From Symbiodinium sp. CCMP2592 (lineage: Eukaryota > Sar > Dinophyceae > Suessiales > Symbiodiniaceae): a stretch of DNA of 64,000 nt. Position numbers and translations under genes: made by a program. The first letter of the stretch is position 1, and every line of letters begins with the position of its first letter. The notes under the pieces were generated by a model. It had not been told where the DNA came from, did no database searches, and saw only the letters and a program-made list of their open reading frames with translations. Below are positions 1 through 10,370 of the stretch, one piece after another. Location of the stretch: positions 248,001 to 312,000 of the forward strand of contig CAJNDT010005868.1 of the NCBI GenBank assembly GCA_905221615.1, read 5' to 3'.

Positions 1-195
1 ATTTAGGGTTTTTATATGATTTAGGATTTGGGTTTTAGAGTTTTGGGATTTAGGGTGAAAGACGTAGGATGCATTTCAGTGTAGGATTGAAGGTACAGGT
101 GTCAAGGCCTTTGCGTTTTTATCAGTTCCTAGCCAGACTGAGGTTTTAGGATTCCTGTCAACGGTTCCTCGTGCCATAAGGATTTGTTTTGTTTT

Positions 196-254
196 CATAA
201 ATGGGGCTAAGTCCCCAGTCACTTTTTCATAAATGGGGCTAAGTTCCCAGTCAC
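196..254. repeat. Direct tandem repeat, period about 32 bp
   Basis: Two near-identical units begin at 196 and 228 (CATAAATGGGGCTAAGT core), differing by a few bases. Confidence 0.7.
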
Positions 255-652
255 TTGGTATAGGGGCCTAACTAGTAGTCAAAACGGGGTGTCCTGGCAT
301 ATTTTCGCATAGTTAGAATATGGTAGCATATTGCAGAAGAGTAAACCTCAAGGACCTTAAGGAACATGTCAGATTTGTCCAGGGGCTTGGATTAGTAGGT
401 TTCTAGGCTATAGCATCACAACAAGCCTATTATGCGGTTCAAGGAAGAGGAACCCCTAAACTTTTGGTCATATAGTATTAACACTGTATATCAACTCGTG
501 GATAAAGTTTTGCCACAGCCGATCTCTAGGCCGGAAAGGTTGCTCCGTGCGGTGGAGCGACGATGCCAGCGACGATGCCATCGATCTCTCCGTCGCGGCC
601 TGGCACACGTCGATCCGAAGCTGGTGCTGCCATAAACAGGATCAAGCACAAT

Positions 653-746
653 ATGGGTGGCTGTCACTATGAGGGTCCCTGTTTGGGTCCGTATTATTTT
701 AATACCGCACCGAATATTTAGGCTACCCAAAAAGGAACCCTAATTC
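653..746. repeat. Foldback element family A, copy 1
   Basis: Family A is a 95-110 bp inverted repeat with arms beginning ATGGGTGGTTGTCAAAATTA, then AGGGTCCC..GGG, and a centre with TACGGCACC. This copy is the most worn of four. It has no coding capacity, like a MITE or an introner. Confidence 0.55.
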
Positions 747-965
747 GGAGTTCGGCTTGTATCAGATGTACTTGGGAAGACTTTGCTCCAGACTGCCAGG
801 ACAACCGAGCACAGCCTGTATGCCCCTGCACCGCACGGGAGCCCGGTATATCACTTGCAAAACCCCATGAAGTGTTGATTCCACCCCCTTTCCCAACAAA
901 TGTCCTTGACAAAGTAGGCCTTAGGCCTACAGGAAAGCCCTGCAACTCCGACTCTTGTTCCGAAG

Positions 966-1011
966 GCCATGGCAGAATCAGAAACTGATTCAGACGTGCA
1001 GAGCATCCAAG
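966..1011 (+). CDS. Candidate micro-exon, acidic
   Basis: Between an AAG acceptor and a GT donor (CAAG|GTGCGG) one frame reads AMAESETDSDVQSIQ. Short and acidic; function unknown. Boundaries are chosen from splice-like signals and codon sense only. Confidence 0.35.
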
Positions 1012-1231
1012 GTGCGGAGCGGGTATAGGGCTTTGGGCTCAGGGCTCATGGGTAATGCTAGTGCTTAGGTTTCAGGCATTCAGGGCTCAAGAGCATTGCA
1101 GCTGTGCCGTCGGCTTCGGATTTTGCAGGGGATGTCGGGGTTGGGATTTCATGCTGTTTCACCAGGTTTGCCCGTCAAAAAATTCGGAGTTTTAAATTGG
1201 ACCCAAGCAGTTTTGCCTTCAGTTCCAAGTT

Positions 1232-1268
1232 GGGGTTTAGGGTTTAGGGTCCCTAAACCCTAAACCCC
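1232..1268. repeat. Head-to-head telomere-repeat palindrome
   Basis: A perfect 37-base palindrome is made of GGGGTTTAGGGTTTAGGG, one central base, and its reverse complement. Flanks are direct repeats: GCCTTCAGTTCCAAGT at about 1215 and GCCTTCAGTTCCCAAGT at about 1282. Confidence 0.8.
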
Positions 1269-1330
1269 GAAACGCAAAACTTGCCTTCAGTTCCCAAGTT
1301 TGGAGGCGAGAGTTCGGGATTTGCTCCAAG

Positions 1331-1419
1331 CGAATTCGAGGACAACGGGTTGATTCTTGTCCAGCAGAGGTTGAGATGATGTGGATGGCGTACAGCCCTG
1401 ATTCAAAGGAGCTGCAAAA
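1331..1419 (+). CDS. Candidate exon
   Basis: The frame after a CCAAG acceptor stays open and reads, in part, VDSCPAEVEMMWMAYSP then DSKELQ, with amino-acid content unlike the neighbouring intron sequence. A GC donor (AA|GCCGAT) would end it. A shorter form could start after CCAG at 1354. Confidence 0.4.
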
Positions 1420-1843
1420 GCCGATGAATTAGCACCCTCACCGTAATTTGAGCCCTTATCGAGCCCTATAATAGTTTAATCCATCCCTTGGACATCCCTT
1501 TATTTAAGGAACCTCACAGCAACCATGCGCAGACCGTTTTGCTCTGCTGGATAAACATAAGCGTTTGCATACACACTTATTTGCTCCTAGAATGCACGAC
1601 CTGCAACACCATATGAAAACTCTACAGAGCCCGTTGTTCTGTCAGATGCTTTGCATCTTCTCATCTGTAGCTTTGGGCAGCGCGCGGTTCACCCCGAAAC
1701 CAAAGCTCGACACGGGTTTAGGGTTTGTGTAGCCGTGTGACTTTACAAATCGCTCTGTAAGAGTTCCAGAAGGCTTTCTAGAGCTTTGCTTAGGGTTGCG
1801 CACATAGAACACATGTTCATGTATGTACATATGTGTACGGGCA

Positions 1844-1849
<6 letters not shown>

Positions 1850-1894
<45 letters not shown>
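1850..1894. repeat. (TCTG)n microsatellite
   Basis: About eleven CTGT units, continuing imperfectly to 1970. Confidence 0.9.
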
Positions 1895-1895
<1 letters not shown>

Positions 1896-1974
1896 CGTAT
1901 ATCTGCGTGTGTATGTGTGTCTATCTTCCGTCTGTCTGTCTGTGTGTCGTCGGTCTGTCTGCTTGTATGTTTTA

Positions 1975-1979
1975 ATATG

Positions 1980-2014
<35 letters not shown>
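1975..2014. repeat. (TA)n microsatellite
   Basis: Imperfect TA dinucleotide run. Confidence 0.9.
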
Positions 2015-2021
2015 GATGTAT

Positions 2022-2527
2022 CTATGAGGCATGATGTGAATAATTGCGCATACATATGATTTTTATCACGAGCAGAAAAAGCACATAAACATAAACTTTC
2101 GGTAATCGGTCGACATAGTAGGGACAGGCAGCGAGAAGGCAGTCCCCTGCCAGTTTACCAGGTCCAGTGCTGTGAGGGAACGGATAGATCGCAGCAGCTT
2201 GGGCATAGTAGCATATTCCACTCGCGAGGCGAGGTTGTAACAGACCGGCCTTCTCGCTGCATATACAGTCGGCGCATGTGCTTCCATTATGTACAAGTGG
2301 TATTTGCCGTATTTTGGCGACCCACATAAACTTCTCCAAGCCCGCGGACATCCCCGCACGAAGCCCGCGCGTCCCGAGCAAAAAAGTTTGATACTTTTTT
2401 GTGGGAAGAGTACTTTGCCTTGTTTTTGCAGGCACATAAATTTTCTTAGGCGCTGATCTCTCCGGACGGAAATTTCCCGGCATCCCCGGTGAATCTCAAC
2501 AGCGTGTTCAGCACTAGGTCTTTCCAT
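2022..2527 (-). other. Two overlapping open frames, minus strand
   Basis: Two different minus-strand frames stay open for about 153 codons each over the same stretch, up to about 2483 and 2527. Neither has a recognisable domain. The double openness may reflect an old coding sequence or chance; I cannot tell which frame, if any, is used. Confidence 0.2.
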
Positions 2528-2954
2528 CGAGTGTTACAACAGAGCTGGTGGGAGGTGATTTAACCATGACGGTAACTGTATGCAAAACATGGATTCAGTT
2601 CTTGCCTGTAACCTTGCCTTCGACCTGTGCACACTGCACACCCGGTGCCGTTGTTACCTTCACTTGTTGGTTTCTGTGTTGATGTCTTGCCGATTCGTCC
2701 CGAAACCAACGTTTATTAGTTTATGTAGTTTTTTTGCCCTTAATTTTTTTCAGAAAGAGACAAATACATACATGTACATGCAGTCAGGCAAGGTCATGCG
2801 ATGAGATTGTAGAACGGAGGCAAGCGATCCAATCAGTTAATGTAGAAGCCTAAATAATTGCCTGTACTATTTGGGGAGTTCCTTATTGTAAGTATGGCAT
2901 AAGGTACCCCGAAACCCTATGCTAATCATTACCCACCCCGTATTGTACATGAAG

Positions 2955-3013
2955 AGACGAGGGCATGAGACGGACGTGATGAGGTCCAAGCTCTCGGTGG
3001 AAGATCTTGAAAA
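2955..3013 (+). CDS. Candidate micro-exon
   Basis: After a GAAG acceptor the frame reads RRGHETDVMRSKLSVEDLE and runs into a GT donor (GAAAA|GTAGTG), which removes the following in-frame TAG. Charged and helix-prone; function unknown. Confidence 0.4.
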
Positions 3014-3998
3014 GTAGTGCACGGCACCAAGTCGGAGGGTGTGTAAAGATTAGGGTTGTTTAGGGTTTACGGTTCAGGGGCCGGCACAGGGGCTTCGACA
3101 TGTTTGGAGCGAGTTCTTCAGGGCCTTCTGTGGGTTTTGCTGGTGCTTTGAGGCGTTGGTTCTTCGAGTTTGCGGCGTGTCCGAGGTCCCAGGAGTTCGG
3201 ATGTTGCTGCTGCTGGGTTGCTGTGGTGTGAACATGGTCTTTGTAATTGCTTTTCGGTCGATGCTTCAACATTTGAGTCAGCTTTTTGTAGGTAACGGCA
3301 GAAGGATCGCAGGGTTTTGTATGTAGCTCTTGCGTTTTGAGGACCTTAAATATTGCTTGTTTTGGTGCGTGAGCCTCAGCTTTCGTATCAAATCATCTGC
3401 GCCAAAAAACCCTAAACAATAGACCAGAAGCCCTCAACCCCAATCCTCAAACCTGGCCGTAAACCCTAAACCCACAACAGAAGTCACAGAGCCCAAGTTG
3501 AAACATGTAGGTTCACGGGGTCCAGGACAGGAAAGCCGTATTTTGGGGTTTGTCAAGGTAATGTGTGGAGTTCATAACAAGGTTTCTGCTTTTAACATTC
3601 TTGTAATAGTGGGCGTAGTCTAACCATGAGCAGACCCCGCATCAAAGCTTTGAAAAGCCTTATGAGTCCGTGGAAACCTCTGTGAAGCCCTCTAAGCCTC
3701 TCTGGGAAAACAGCTGTAACACCATTGGACCATATCCTTAAATCCTAACCCCTAAACCGTAACTGTCATCTCTATAACTCCGTACGAGGCCTGCGTGCTG
3801 CTTCTGGGAGTATCAGCTGTCGCCGCGGTGTCAAAGCCTGGGCCTATATGTTCGGTAGGAGTTAAGTGTAGTGCAGGACTTCACACAGGTTCTAGGACGT
3901 CTTGAGATGGTTAAGCGACATTTACAGGCTGTAAAGGATCAAGATTGAGGGTTTGGGGTTAGTTTTGGAAATGACGTCCATTCTACTCTTGTGCGCAG

Positions 3999-4135
3999 GC
4001 AGTATCAAAAACTGCTCTATCTTTTGGGATGCCGTTTGACATGCCGCATTCCGTCCACAGAGTGGCGTGTTGATGCCTTGCAAACCGAAAGTGCCCGAAC
4101 TCCTAAAACCCCTACAAGTGCTGAACGCGATCGAC
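3999..4135 (+). CDS. Candidate exon
   Basis: After GCGCAG the frame reads QYQKLLYLLGCRLTC and continues open with IPSTEWRVDAL to about 4163. The 3' boundary is not resolved. The start of this stretch looks most coding. Confidence 0.3.
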
Positions 4136-4370
4136 ACCGTAACCCCCCTTCTCCAAGCCTTTAATCCTATGAATCGTCCGCAAAACCGAAAGCCACCGTT
4201 GTAGACTTTTTCCCACAAGACTGCCGCCTCTGTGGTTGCGTGTTTCAGTGGTTGTGTGTTTCAGAGTGCAAAGCTTGTCCGGAAGCCCATCCCAGAGGGC
4301 CCAAGTACTCCCTATCAGAGGACTGTAAGGCTTTTCGAGGTACCAAAAACCATGAATACGGACTACTTCT

Positions 4371-4468
4371 GTTGATGATATAAATCCTGCATTACCCATA
4401 ATAAGGAATAGAACATAATTCCCATAGTTTAGGGTCCTTAAGGTAATGCAGGATTTATATCATCAACA
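4371..4468. repeat. Foldback element family F, copy 1
   Basis: Arms GTTGATGATATAAATCCTGC and its reverse complement enclose about 45 bases. A second copy is at 61.7 kb. Confidence 0.8.
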
Positions 4469-4932
4469 GTTGGACCCTGAGGGTATGAGAAAAGCCCTCT
4501 ACTGCGAGCCCGGGTAATTACTTAACGCTCTACAGACACTTTGTCCCACCAGGAACCTAGAACCCTCTATTACTAGTATCATTACCAAACATTTATTCAC
4601 TGCTGAATTAGAATTCCTTTCTTATTGTTCACTACTAGCTTTCCATCCATTACTATATATGGTTAGTCTGATGAATAAATATTCTTACCATGGTTAGAAG
4701 GATCAAGAGATAGAGATAGAACCCTTATAACGGACCCCTAAACTTACACCCTAGCCCTTAAAGGAACCTTTTGCAGGAACCCTAAGCAGACCGTTAGAAA
4801 ATGAAGGGTATTGCAGTCTTTAGAAGCACCCCAAACCCTGAACCTGAAACTCTAAAACCCAAAACCCTAAACCCCTAAATCCTGAACCTGAAACTCTAAA
4901 ACCCAAAACCCTGATTACCGTCGCCAGCCATC

Positions 4933-4979
4933 AGTGCTCAGGTTTGGCCCGAGCAAGGAACCGGAGCCAGCCCTGTGCC
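4933..4979 (+). CDS. Weak candidate micro-exon
   Basis: CGCCAG acceptor, then PSVLRFGPSKEPEPAL, before a possible GT donor (CCCA|GTGAAG). Other frames are also open. Confidence 0.25.
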
Positions 4980-5060
4980 CAGTGAAGCAACTCTAATTTA
5001 GGGGCTTCAGTAGTTAGACTAGGGTTCCCTTAAAGGGTTGAAAGGAGGTAAGGGCTCTGT

Positions 5061-5164
5061 GATATAGGGGCCTTTAAATTGGTTTGATGGGGATTTGGGG
5101 TATTTTTTACCATAATTATCATCAGGAACCCACCAAAACAGCATCATAGGAATTATTAAAGCCC
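5061..5164. repeat. Foldback element family E, copy 1
   Basis: Family E has arms TATAGGGGCC..AATTA and TAATT..GGCCCC(TATATTA) with an inner CTATTTTGGGG-like segment. This copy is diverged. Confidence 0.6.
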
Positions 5165-5403
5165 CTTCTCTAGAGATAATTGGTCCAGAGGGTTCGGGTT
5201 TACGGCCCTTAGGTGCAGAGGGTTTAGGGCTCTTAGGTTCGGGGTATAAGGGGTTTAGGTTTAGGGTTGAGGGTTCTTTGTCTACGGCCTTTCGTATCTC
5301 TTAGTCGGGTTTCCCCAAGCTAACAACTTCAGTACAATTCAGCCTTGCTAGTTTGTCGGCGTGAGGGGAAAGACCTCACAGGTTCATACATTAGGGAACC
5401 CTA

Positions 5404-5480
5404 ATAGTGTGCCCTTTAGTAGGATCCTTATAATGAGGGCCCCAAATTAAGGCAACCCCTACTTCTCGGAAACTCCCATT
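5404..5480. repeat. Family C fragment
   Basis: Only the right arm (CTCGGAAACTCCCAT) and the centre GTAGGATCCTTATAATGAGG remain; compare complete copies at 6998 and 7853. Confidence 0.6.
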
Positions 5481-5881
5481 CTTCTGTGTTCAAGAAGTGT
5501 GGGCTCAGGGAGTTAATATGCTTTGGGGTGATCCACTGTGGACGATTCTGTCGGTCAATTTCGAACCATATCTCAGCTACCGGCCGAACGATCGAACCCA
5601 AAGGTTCGCGACTGTTCAAACATTTCACCAAGTTGTCTAGAGTCTACAGTTGTTGCAGCTTTGAAGCCCTGTGTTTAAGATCCCAGACTCCGAAATGAAA
5701 GTTGCACGAATTCTGACATTGAAGTCCAAACTCAAGGTCAGCCCTTCAGAACATCAGCCCCCGTCAATCTAGAAACCCTGGAATCCAAACCCCTTTAACC
5801 CTGAACCCTTCTCCAGCCCGTAAACGCGACTCAACCCCGCTCGTAGAACCTGGAGCCTCCCCAAGCCCAACACATCAGCCT

Positions 5882-5994
5882 GATACAGGGGCCTTAATCA
5901 TTTCCAACACGTACTATGCTTGGGGGTTCATCAGTCTAATCTGGTATAATAAAACCCAAAACCCTATTCGAATTATTCAGGCCCCTATATTACA
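5882..5994. repeat. Foldback element family E, copy 2
   Basis: TGATACAGGGGCC arm at 5882 pairs with GGCCCCTATATTA ending near 5994. Confidence 0.65.
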
Positions 5995-6004
5995 CCGACC
6001 GAAG

Positions 6005-6044
6005 CCCGAACCTTCATCCGCTTCCTAGCGAAGGCGAAAATCAG
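6005..6044 (+). CDS. Weak candidate micro-exon
   Basis: Between GAAG and a GC donor (ATCAG|GCTTTC) the frame reads RTFIRFLAKAKI, basic and helical. Confidence 0.3.
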
Positions 6045-6265
6045 GCTTTCTAAGCCAGGCTAATCCTTGCCCGAGCCCTTCGGCGAAGTTCGTTCAAGCC
6101 GAGTCAAGCACAAAAGATGCAATGCTTGAAGTACCGAAATTAGTTCAGGCCGTGACGACAGCAATCATGCTAAGCCCTAAATTAAACCCTAAACCCCATA
6201 AAGCCCGAAACCCTGCCTAGTCCTACAGTAGTGTACGAATGCTGTGTCATCTATACTCCGAAGAG

Positions 6266-6337
6266 ACTCAAAACCTCGAGCTGAAGGAATACACCTACGC
6301 GTCCTTCAAGAGACGAGAGGAAGGGCCTTTGCCGGAG
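6266..6337 (+). CDS. Micro-exon, charged helix
   Basis: 72 bases, exactly 24 codons, between GAAGAG and a GC donor (GAG|GCTCGC). It starts TQNLELKEYTYASFKRR and ends in Pro-Glu; in-frame stop lies just beyond the donor. The following 203-base intron consists mostly of one family B foldback. Confidence 0.6.
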
Positions 6338-6362
6338 GCTCGCGCATCTTGAGTTCCGGACT

Positions 6363-6491
6363 ACTTAGAGGATCATGGGACTTAGTAAGTAGGTTATAAC
6401 TGGGTTATAAGTCCCCTAAGTGTAAGTGGGGTTATCCTAATCATAACCTACTTATAACCCTACTTACTAAGTCCCATGATCCTTTAAGTAG
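6363..6491. repeat. Foldback element family B, copy 1
   Basis: Family B has arms near (A)CTTGGAGGATCATGGGACT followed by TAGTAAGTA..TTATAA, about 125 bp. Here the arms match for about 30 bases. Confidence 0.85.
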
Positions 6492-6540
6492 GGTTTGTAG
6501 GGTTCAGGGCTGCCAAACCGACCCTTGTGTCCTCGCAAAG

Positions 6541-6567
6541 GCCGTGCAACGAGCTCGGAGCCAACTG
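6541..6567 (+). CDS. Candidate micro-exon (27 bp)
   Basis: CGCAAAG acceptor, nine codons AVQRARSQL, then GT donor (CTG|GTGTGG). The frame stays open a little further if the donor is wrong. Confidence 0.35.
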
Positions 6568-6584
6568 GTGTGGCCGTATGCCGT

Positions 6585-6689
6585 ATGGATTATTGTCAAA
6601 ATTATGGTCCCTTTTGGGGTCCATATTAGAATACGGCACCTGATATTTAGGGTACCCAAAAAGGGACCATAATTTTGACAACCACCCAT
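6585..6689. repeat. Foldback element family A, copy 2
   Basis: Arms TTGTCAAAATTATGGTCCCT and AGGGACCATAATTTTGACAA are perfect complements over 20 bases; about 60 bases lie between them. Confidence 0.85.
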
Positions 6690-6997
6690 TTGCATTCAAA
6701 GAACCGGCCCTGAACCTGACCACCGAACGAAAGGGTTGCCAACAGCGACGGTCTTCGTCTTATCCTCAGCCATAGACGATATGTATAAACCAAGTCTTGA
6801 ACCCATAAAGTAAACGCCCGAACCAGAAACCAGAATTCCCTTTTGCAGCCCAAAATCCTAAGCACCCAAAGCTAAGTGTAATCCTGCCCAATGTAAGAGC
6901 TTGAACCTAAACTGCAAGTTCTGATGGAGCCCAGTTGCACGTGACACAAAGTGGCCAAGATATAGGAGAAGCCAGGGAACCGGCCTGGACCCCTAAT

Positions 6998-7102
6998 ATG
7001 GGAGTTTCCGAAAAGAAGGCAGCATAGAAATGGCACCCGAAATACTAGGATCCTTTTGAAGGACCCCATACTAATACCCCTCAGTTTCGGAAACTCCCAT
7101 AT
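6998..7102. repeat. Foldback element family C, copy 1
   Basis: Family C arms are TATGGGAGTTTCCGAAA and TTTCGGAAACTCCCATA; the centre usually contains TAGGATCCT. This copy ends 39 bases before the next exon. Confidence 0.8.
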
Positions 7103-7140
7103 ACACCTCAAAAGCCCAGAAATCGGAGGTGCCCAAAGAG

Positions 7141-7200
7141 GTTTGGGACGAGGCTCGATCACAATTCCGCGTGCGCATGCGCGAGTTGGAGGAGCTCCCT
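7141..7200 (+). CDS. Micro-exon, coiled-coil-like
   Basis: 60 bases, phase 0 at both ends, between CAAAGAG and a GT donor (CCT|GTCCGT). It reads EARSQFRVRMRELEELP after VWD. Glu/Arg/Leu spacing suggests a helix. Codon content contrasts sharply with the repeat-like flanks. Confidence 0.6.
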
Positions 7201-7771
7201 GTCCGTTGAGGGTGTTTAGGGGTTCAGGGTAGGGCTTAGGGACTTGGGCAGGTTTTCGGGGTCTAGAGATTTGAGTCGCTGTGGGGATGTAATTACTGGG
7301 TTTTAAGTTGGGTTTGTCAGGGTCAGGTCGGGTTTAGGACTTTTGTGTGCATGGCCTTTTTTGGTGTGTTTTGGCGGATTTGAGGGCTTGTTGTTGAATC
7401 TGGGGGACTGTTAAAGCTGTTTCTGTGGGTTTAGTGGCGCGAGAGGACTTGGCAATACAGAAGTTTAGAGTTGTACAGGGAGTTTAAAGTTTAAATGTCA
7501 CGTATGGTTTTGCTCTTTCCTGGTGTTCTGCGATTTTACAAGGAAGCGATATGCGGAACTATCGCTTTGCAGGGTTCTTTAATCTCTCTGTAAGGCTTTG
7601 CTCGGCTGCGACGAGGCTGTTCATAAGGACTTGATGTGGCGCATTGAGTCTACTAAATCCCAAACCCACCGAAACTGTAAACTGTAACTAAACTCTACCA
7701 CCCTCAACTGAAACCCTAGAGCCTAAACCTAAGCTCTAAACCCTCAGCGTCTTCTCCTCCCACGTCACCAG

Positions 7772-7822
7772 GAGCACCGGCAACGTGCAGCAGATCGGCG
7801 CGAGCGAGAAGCCGAAAAAGAG
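7772..7822 (+). CDS. Micro-exon, strongly charged helix
   Basis: 51 bases, 17 codons, EHRQRAADRREREAEKE, between CACCAG and a GC donor (GAG|GCCCAT). A typical coiled-coil composition. Confidence 0.55.
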
Positions 7823-7852
7823 GCCCATGGCAACATACCGGCTCAGAGGACT

Positions 7853-7961
7853 ATGTGGGAGTTTCCGACCATAGGGGTACCTTATTTGGGAGTCCTTATA
7901 ATAGGGATCCTACTATTTAGGGTACTATATTAGGGTCCCCTATTTTCGGAAACTCCCATGT
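7853..7961. repeat. Foldback element family C, copy 2
   Basis: TATGTGGGAGTTTCCGA arm pairs with TTTCGGAAACTCCCAT; centre has GGGATCCTACTATTTAGGG. Confidence 0.8.
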
Positions 7962-8008
7962 AGACTCCAACTCCTCAACCCCAAAGCCGAACGGATCATA
8001 GCATTCCC

Positions 8009-8125
8009 CTAAGGGTCCATGTAGCCAAATAGCGTATACGTTGGCCTTAAAGTAGTCCCCATATTAGGTAATTTGGGTACATTGGGCCTAGAGTATATAC
8101 TATTCGGGTACATGGACCCTTAGGG
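8009..8125. repeat. Foldback element family D, copy 1
   Basis: Arms CTAAGGGTCCATGTA and TACATGGACCCTTAG; centre has two TAG-rich tracts. Confidence 0.8.
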
Positions 8126-8281
8126 CTCATCATCTATGTGTCAGATTCCGACTTAATGAGAACTATAAACCCTAAACCGTAGGGATCCGATCGCTGGGTT
8201 ACCTAGTACGCTTTAGGCCAGTTCGGAGGGTTCACAGCTTCAGTTTCAGGGCTGTTCGGGTTGAGTAGTTGCTTCACGTAG

Positions 8282-8319
8282 ACCTCGGATGAATACCCCC
8301 TGCCTGAAAGACGACAAAA
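8282..8319 (+). CDS. Candidate micro-exon
   Basis: ACGTAG acceptor, then TSDEYPLPERRQ, with a GT donor in AAAA|GTCGTG. Confidence 0.35.
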
Positions 8320-8365
8320 GTCGTGCACAGGGGCCGGGGCCTGAAGGCCCTAAGGAAAGACAGTT

Positions 8366-8480
8366 AATACAGGGGCCTAAATACTTGACTCTACTGTTAA
8401 TTTTGGGGGCTCCTTGTTATACATCTTGTATTATGGGCCTCAAAACCCTGTTCTAATTTTTAAGGCCCCTACAATATATC
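8366..8480. repeat. Foldback element family E, copy 3
   Basis: AATACAGGGGCCTAAAT arm pairs with TTAAGGCCCCT near the right end. Confidence 0.65.
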
Positions 8481-8606
8481 AAGATGAAGGCAGGTGTTGG
8501 CACTCAGGGGTTAAACTATCGGGGTGCAGAGCGTGGGGTGCAGGCAGCATAATCTGCACCTATGCCATAAACTCCAAACCTTAAGCTCCTTAAGAGCAGT
8601 ATCGAC

Positions 8607-8798
8607 ATGCTGCTTGCTGTCAGGCTACTTGGTTGCAAGTCTGAGCAGTCTGTGGTTGAGTTAAGACATGAAGGGCTGGCTTCGAAGCGCTTAAGCATTC
8701 CGCCCTTAGTTGCGATGGAACCACGCGCTCACCTCGTTCCTCAAGATTTGGAGTTCATGGCGGAAGCACTTGTCTTGAATGGCCTGATTTATGGCTAG
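8607..8798 (+). CDS. Open frame, probably part of a larger exon
   Basis: 63 codons from ATG, with segments SEQSVVELRHEGLASKR and PQDLEFMAEALVLNGLIYG that look like a real protein rather than intron translation. The stop may be an intron start. It is the longest coding-like stretch in the left arm. Function unknown. Confidence 0.4.
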   Translation: MLLAVRLLGCKSEQSVVELRHEGLASKRLSIPPLVAMEPRAHLVPQDLEFMAEALVLNGLIYG

Positions 8799-8902
8799 GG
8801 TACCTCAAACGAACTACAATACAGGTAAGCACAGAAGCACTGTAATTATATGAGTCTGACAAAATATTCAAAGCCGCTAGCCTCATCTGGCTGAACCTTC
8901 GC

Positions 8903-8950
8903 CCTAAACCCTAAACCCCTAAACCCCTAAACCCTAAACCCTAAACCCTA
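8903..8950. repeat. Interstitial telomere-like tract
   Basis: Six CCCTAAA-type units, ending 27 bases before the acceptor of the next exon. Confidence 0.9.
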
Positions 8951-8977
8951 GCCTCATCTGGCTGAATCTTCGTGCAG

Positions 8978-9034
8978 GTGGAGAGACGGTTGTGGGCCGA
9001 GGCGGTCGCGGAAGCGGAAGCAGAGTACGGCGAG
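8978..9034 (+). CDS. Micro-exon, Glu/Ala helix
   Basis: 57 bases, 19 codons, VERRLWAEAVAEAEAEYGE, between GTGCAG and a GC donor (GAG|GCAAGG). Coiled-coil composition. Confidence 0.6.
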
Positions 9035-9111
9035 GCAAGGGGGTGCTTTTCTGGGTATTGTTACCCCAAAAGTCCATGACGCCATCCCCTTATCCAACAT
9101 ACCTTAACCTA

Positions 9112-9202
9112 CCAAAACCTACAAAAAAGTAGGGTCCCGACAAGTTCCATATTAGGGTGTATAATAGGAACCACAAAAAGGTAGGGTTTGGTAGGTTAAG
9201 GT
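9112..9202. repeat. Foldback element, single copy
   Basis: Arms CCTTAACCTACCAAAACCTAC and GTAGGGTTTGGTAGGTTAAGG. Confidence 0.8.
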
Positions 9203-9912
9203 GCTTTAGTCTCAAAGTAGCTACATAGAAGCCACTCGAAGACTGCAGTATAGTAAGTTATAAGAGTACCTGGAATCTTAGGGCCTTAAGGTTAAGTCGC
9301 TAAGTAAGTTTTCACAGTAGTAGACGCTCTTATCAAGCTTTTCTAGTGCGTAGAAGTTGCAGCAGACGCCCCTAGTCTGACTCTAGCACGGTACCTCAAA
9401 CCTACACCCTAAACCCCAAAACTGCGTGTCAGTCTTTCAACGTTAGAGCCAGCCTGCTCCTGGTTCGGGGCAGCAGTAATCTGGGGTACTTAAGCGTTCT
9501 TGAGTTCTAAAGTTTGGGGCTGCAGGTGCCAGTGTTGGCTTTAGGGTTTAGTCTCAGAGTACCTACGCCCAAAATCCCTTAACCTCAAACCCGATTCCCC
9601 AAACCCTGACAGACACTAAACCCTAATCGTAAACCCTCCCTAAACCCTAATCCTAATCCCTAACCAAATCAATCCGAAACCCTAAACCCAGTGAGCCCTT
9701 GACCCGAAGCCCTAGTCTTAAAGCCCCGAAACCCCCAAACCGCGAATCGATCCCAAAGACCTGCACTGCAGGCCTCTGCACCCGAGAGAGCTTCAGCCTC
9801 GGGGGGTTCCTGGGGTTTCCGCCACAGGGTCGATTGTACACTACTGTAATGGAATTGGGTACCCAAAACCATAATGGGGATGGTCTTGTAGGGCTTCATG
9901 CCATAATGATGG

Positions 9913-9917
<5 letters not shown>

Positions 9918-9949
<32 letters not shown>

Positions 9950-9970
9950 CATACACACACACACATACAT
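9918..9970. repeat. (AT)n followed by (AC)n
   Basis: Compound dinucleotide microsatellite. Confidence 0.9.
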
Positions 9971-10236
9971 AGACCCTCTAGGTTCTGAAGTACCATACCT
10001 TGGAAGCTGGGTAGGTGACCTTTAACCTTGTGGGGTTTATGCAATCCTACCATACTTGAACAGGTTAACCTCTTCTGGGCTAGGGTATTCAGCCCCTAAA
10101 ATACTTTACTGATTTGTTCGTAGTACTTCTTGCTTAAGAGTTGGTAGATTTTGCTGTGTTCGTACCTGTTTCTCTTCATGGAACCATGATGATCATGAGA
10201 TGAACATCTGTACTTTTTTTCCCTGGTTACTTGCAG

Positions 10237-10275
10237 AGTCGCGGTTCTGAGCCGAGGTCTTCGCGGTTCACTAGA
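10237..10275 (+). CDS. Candidate micro-exon
   Basis: 39 bases, 13 codons, SRGSEPRSSRFTR, between CTTGCAG and GT (AGA|GTTTGT). Confidence 0.35.
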
Positions 10276-10370
10276 GTTTGTTTAGTTGGGTTTCAGGGTT
10301 TGTGAGGCCTCAAATTCCTTTGGGTTTAGGGTTTCGGACTTAGGGCTTATAGGGTTTAGGGCTCAGAGCT

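Noticed and set aside
8903-8950. Chromosome end
   Set aside because: Telomere-like tracts are short, in both orientations and inside proposed introns, so they are interstitial.
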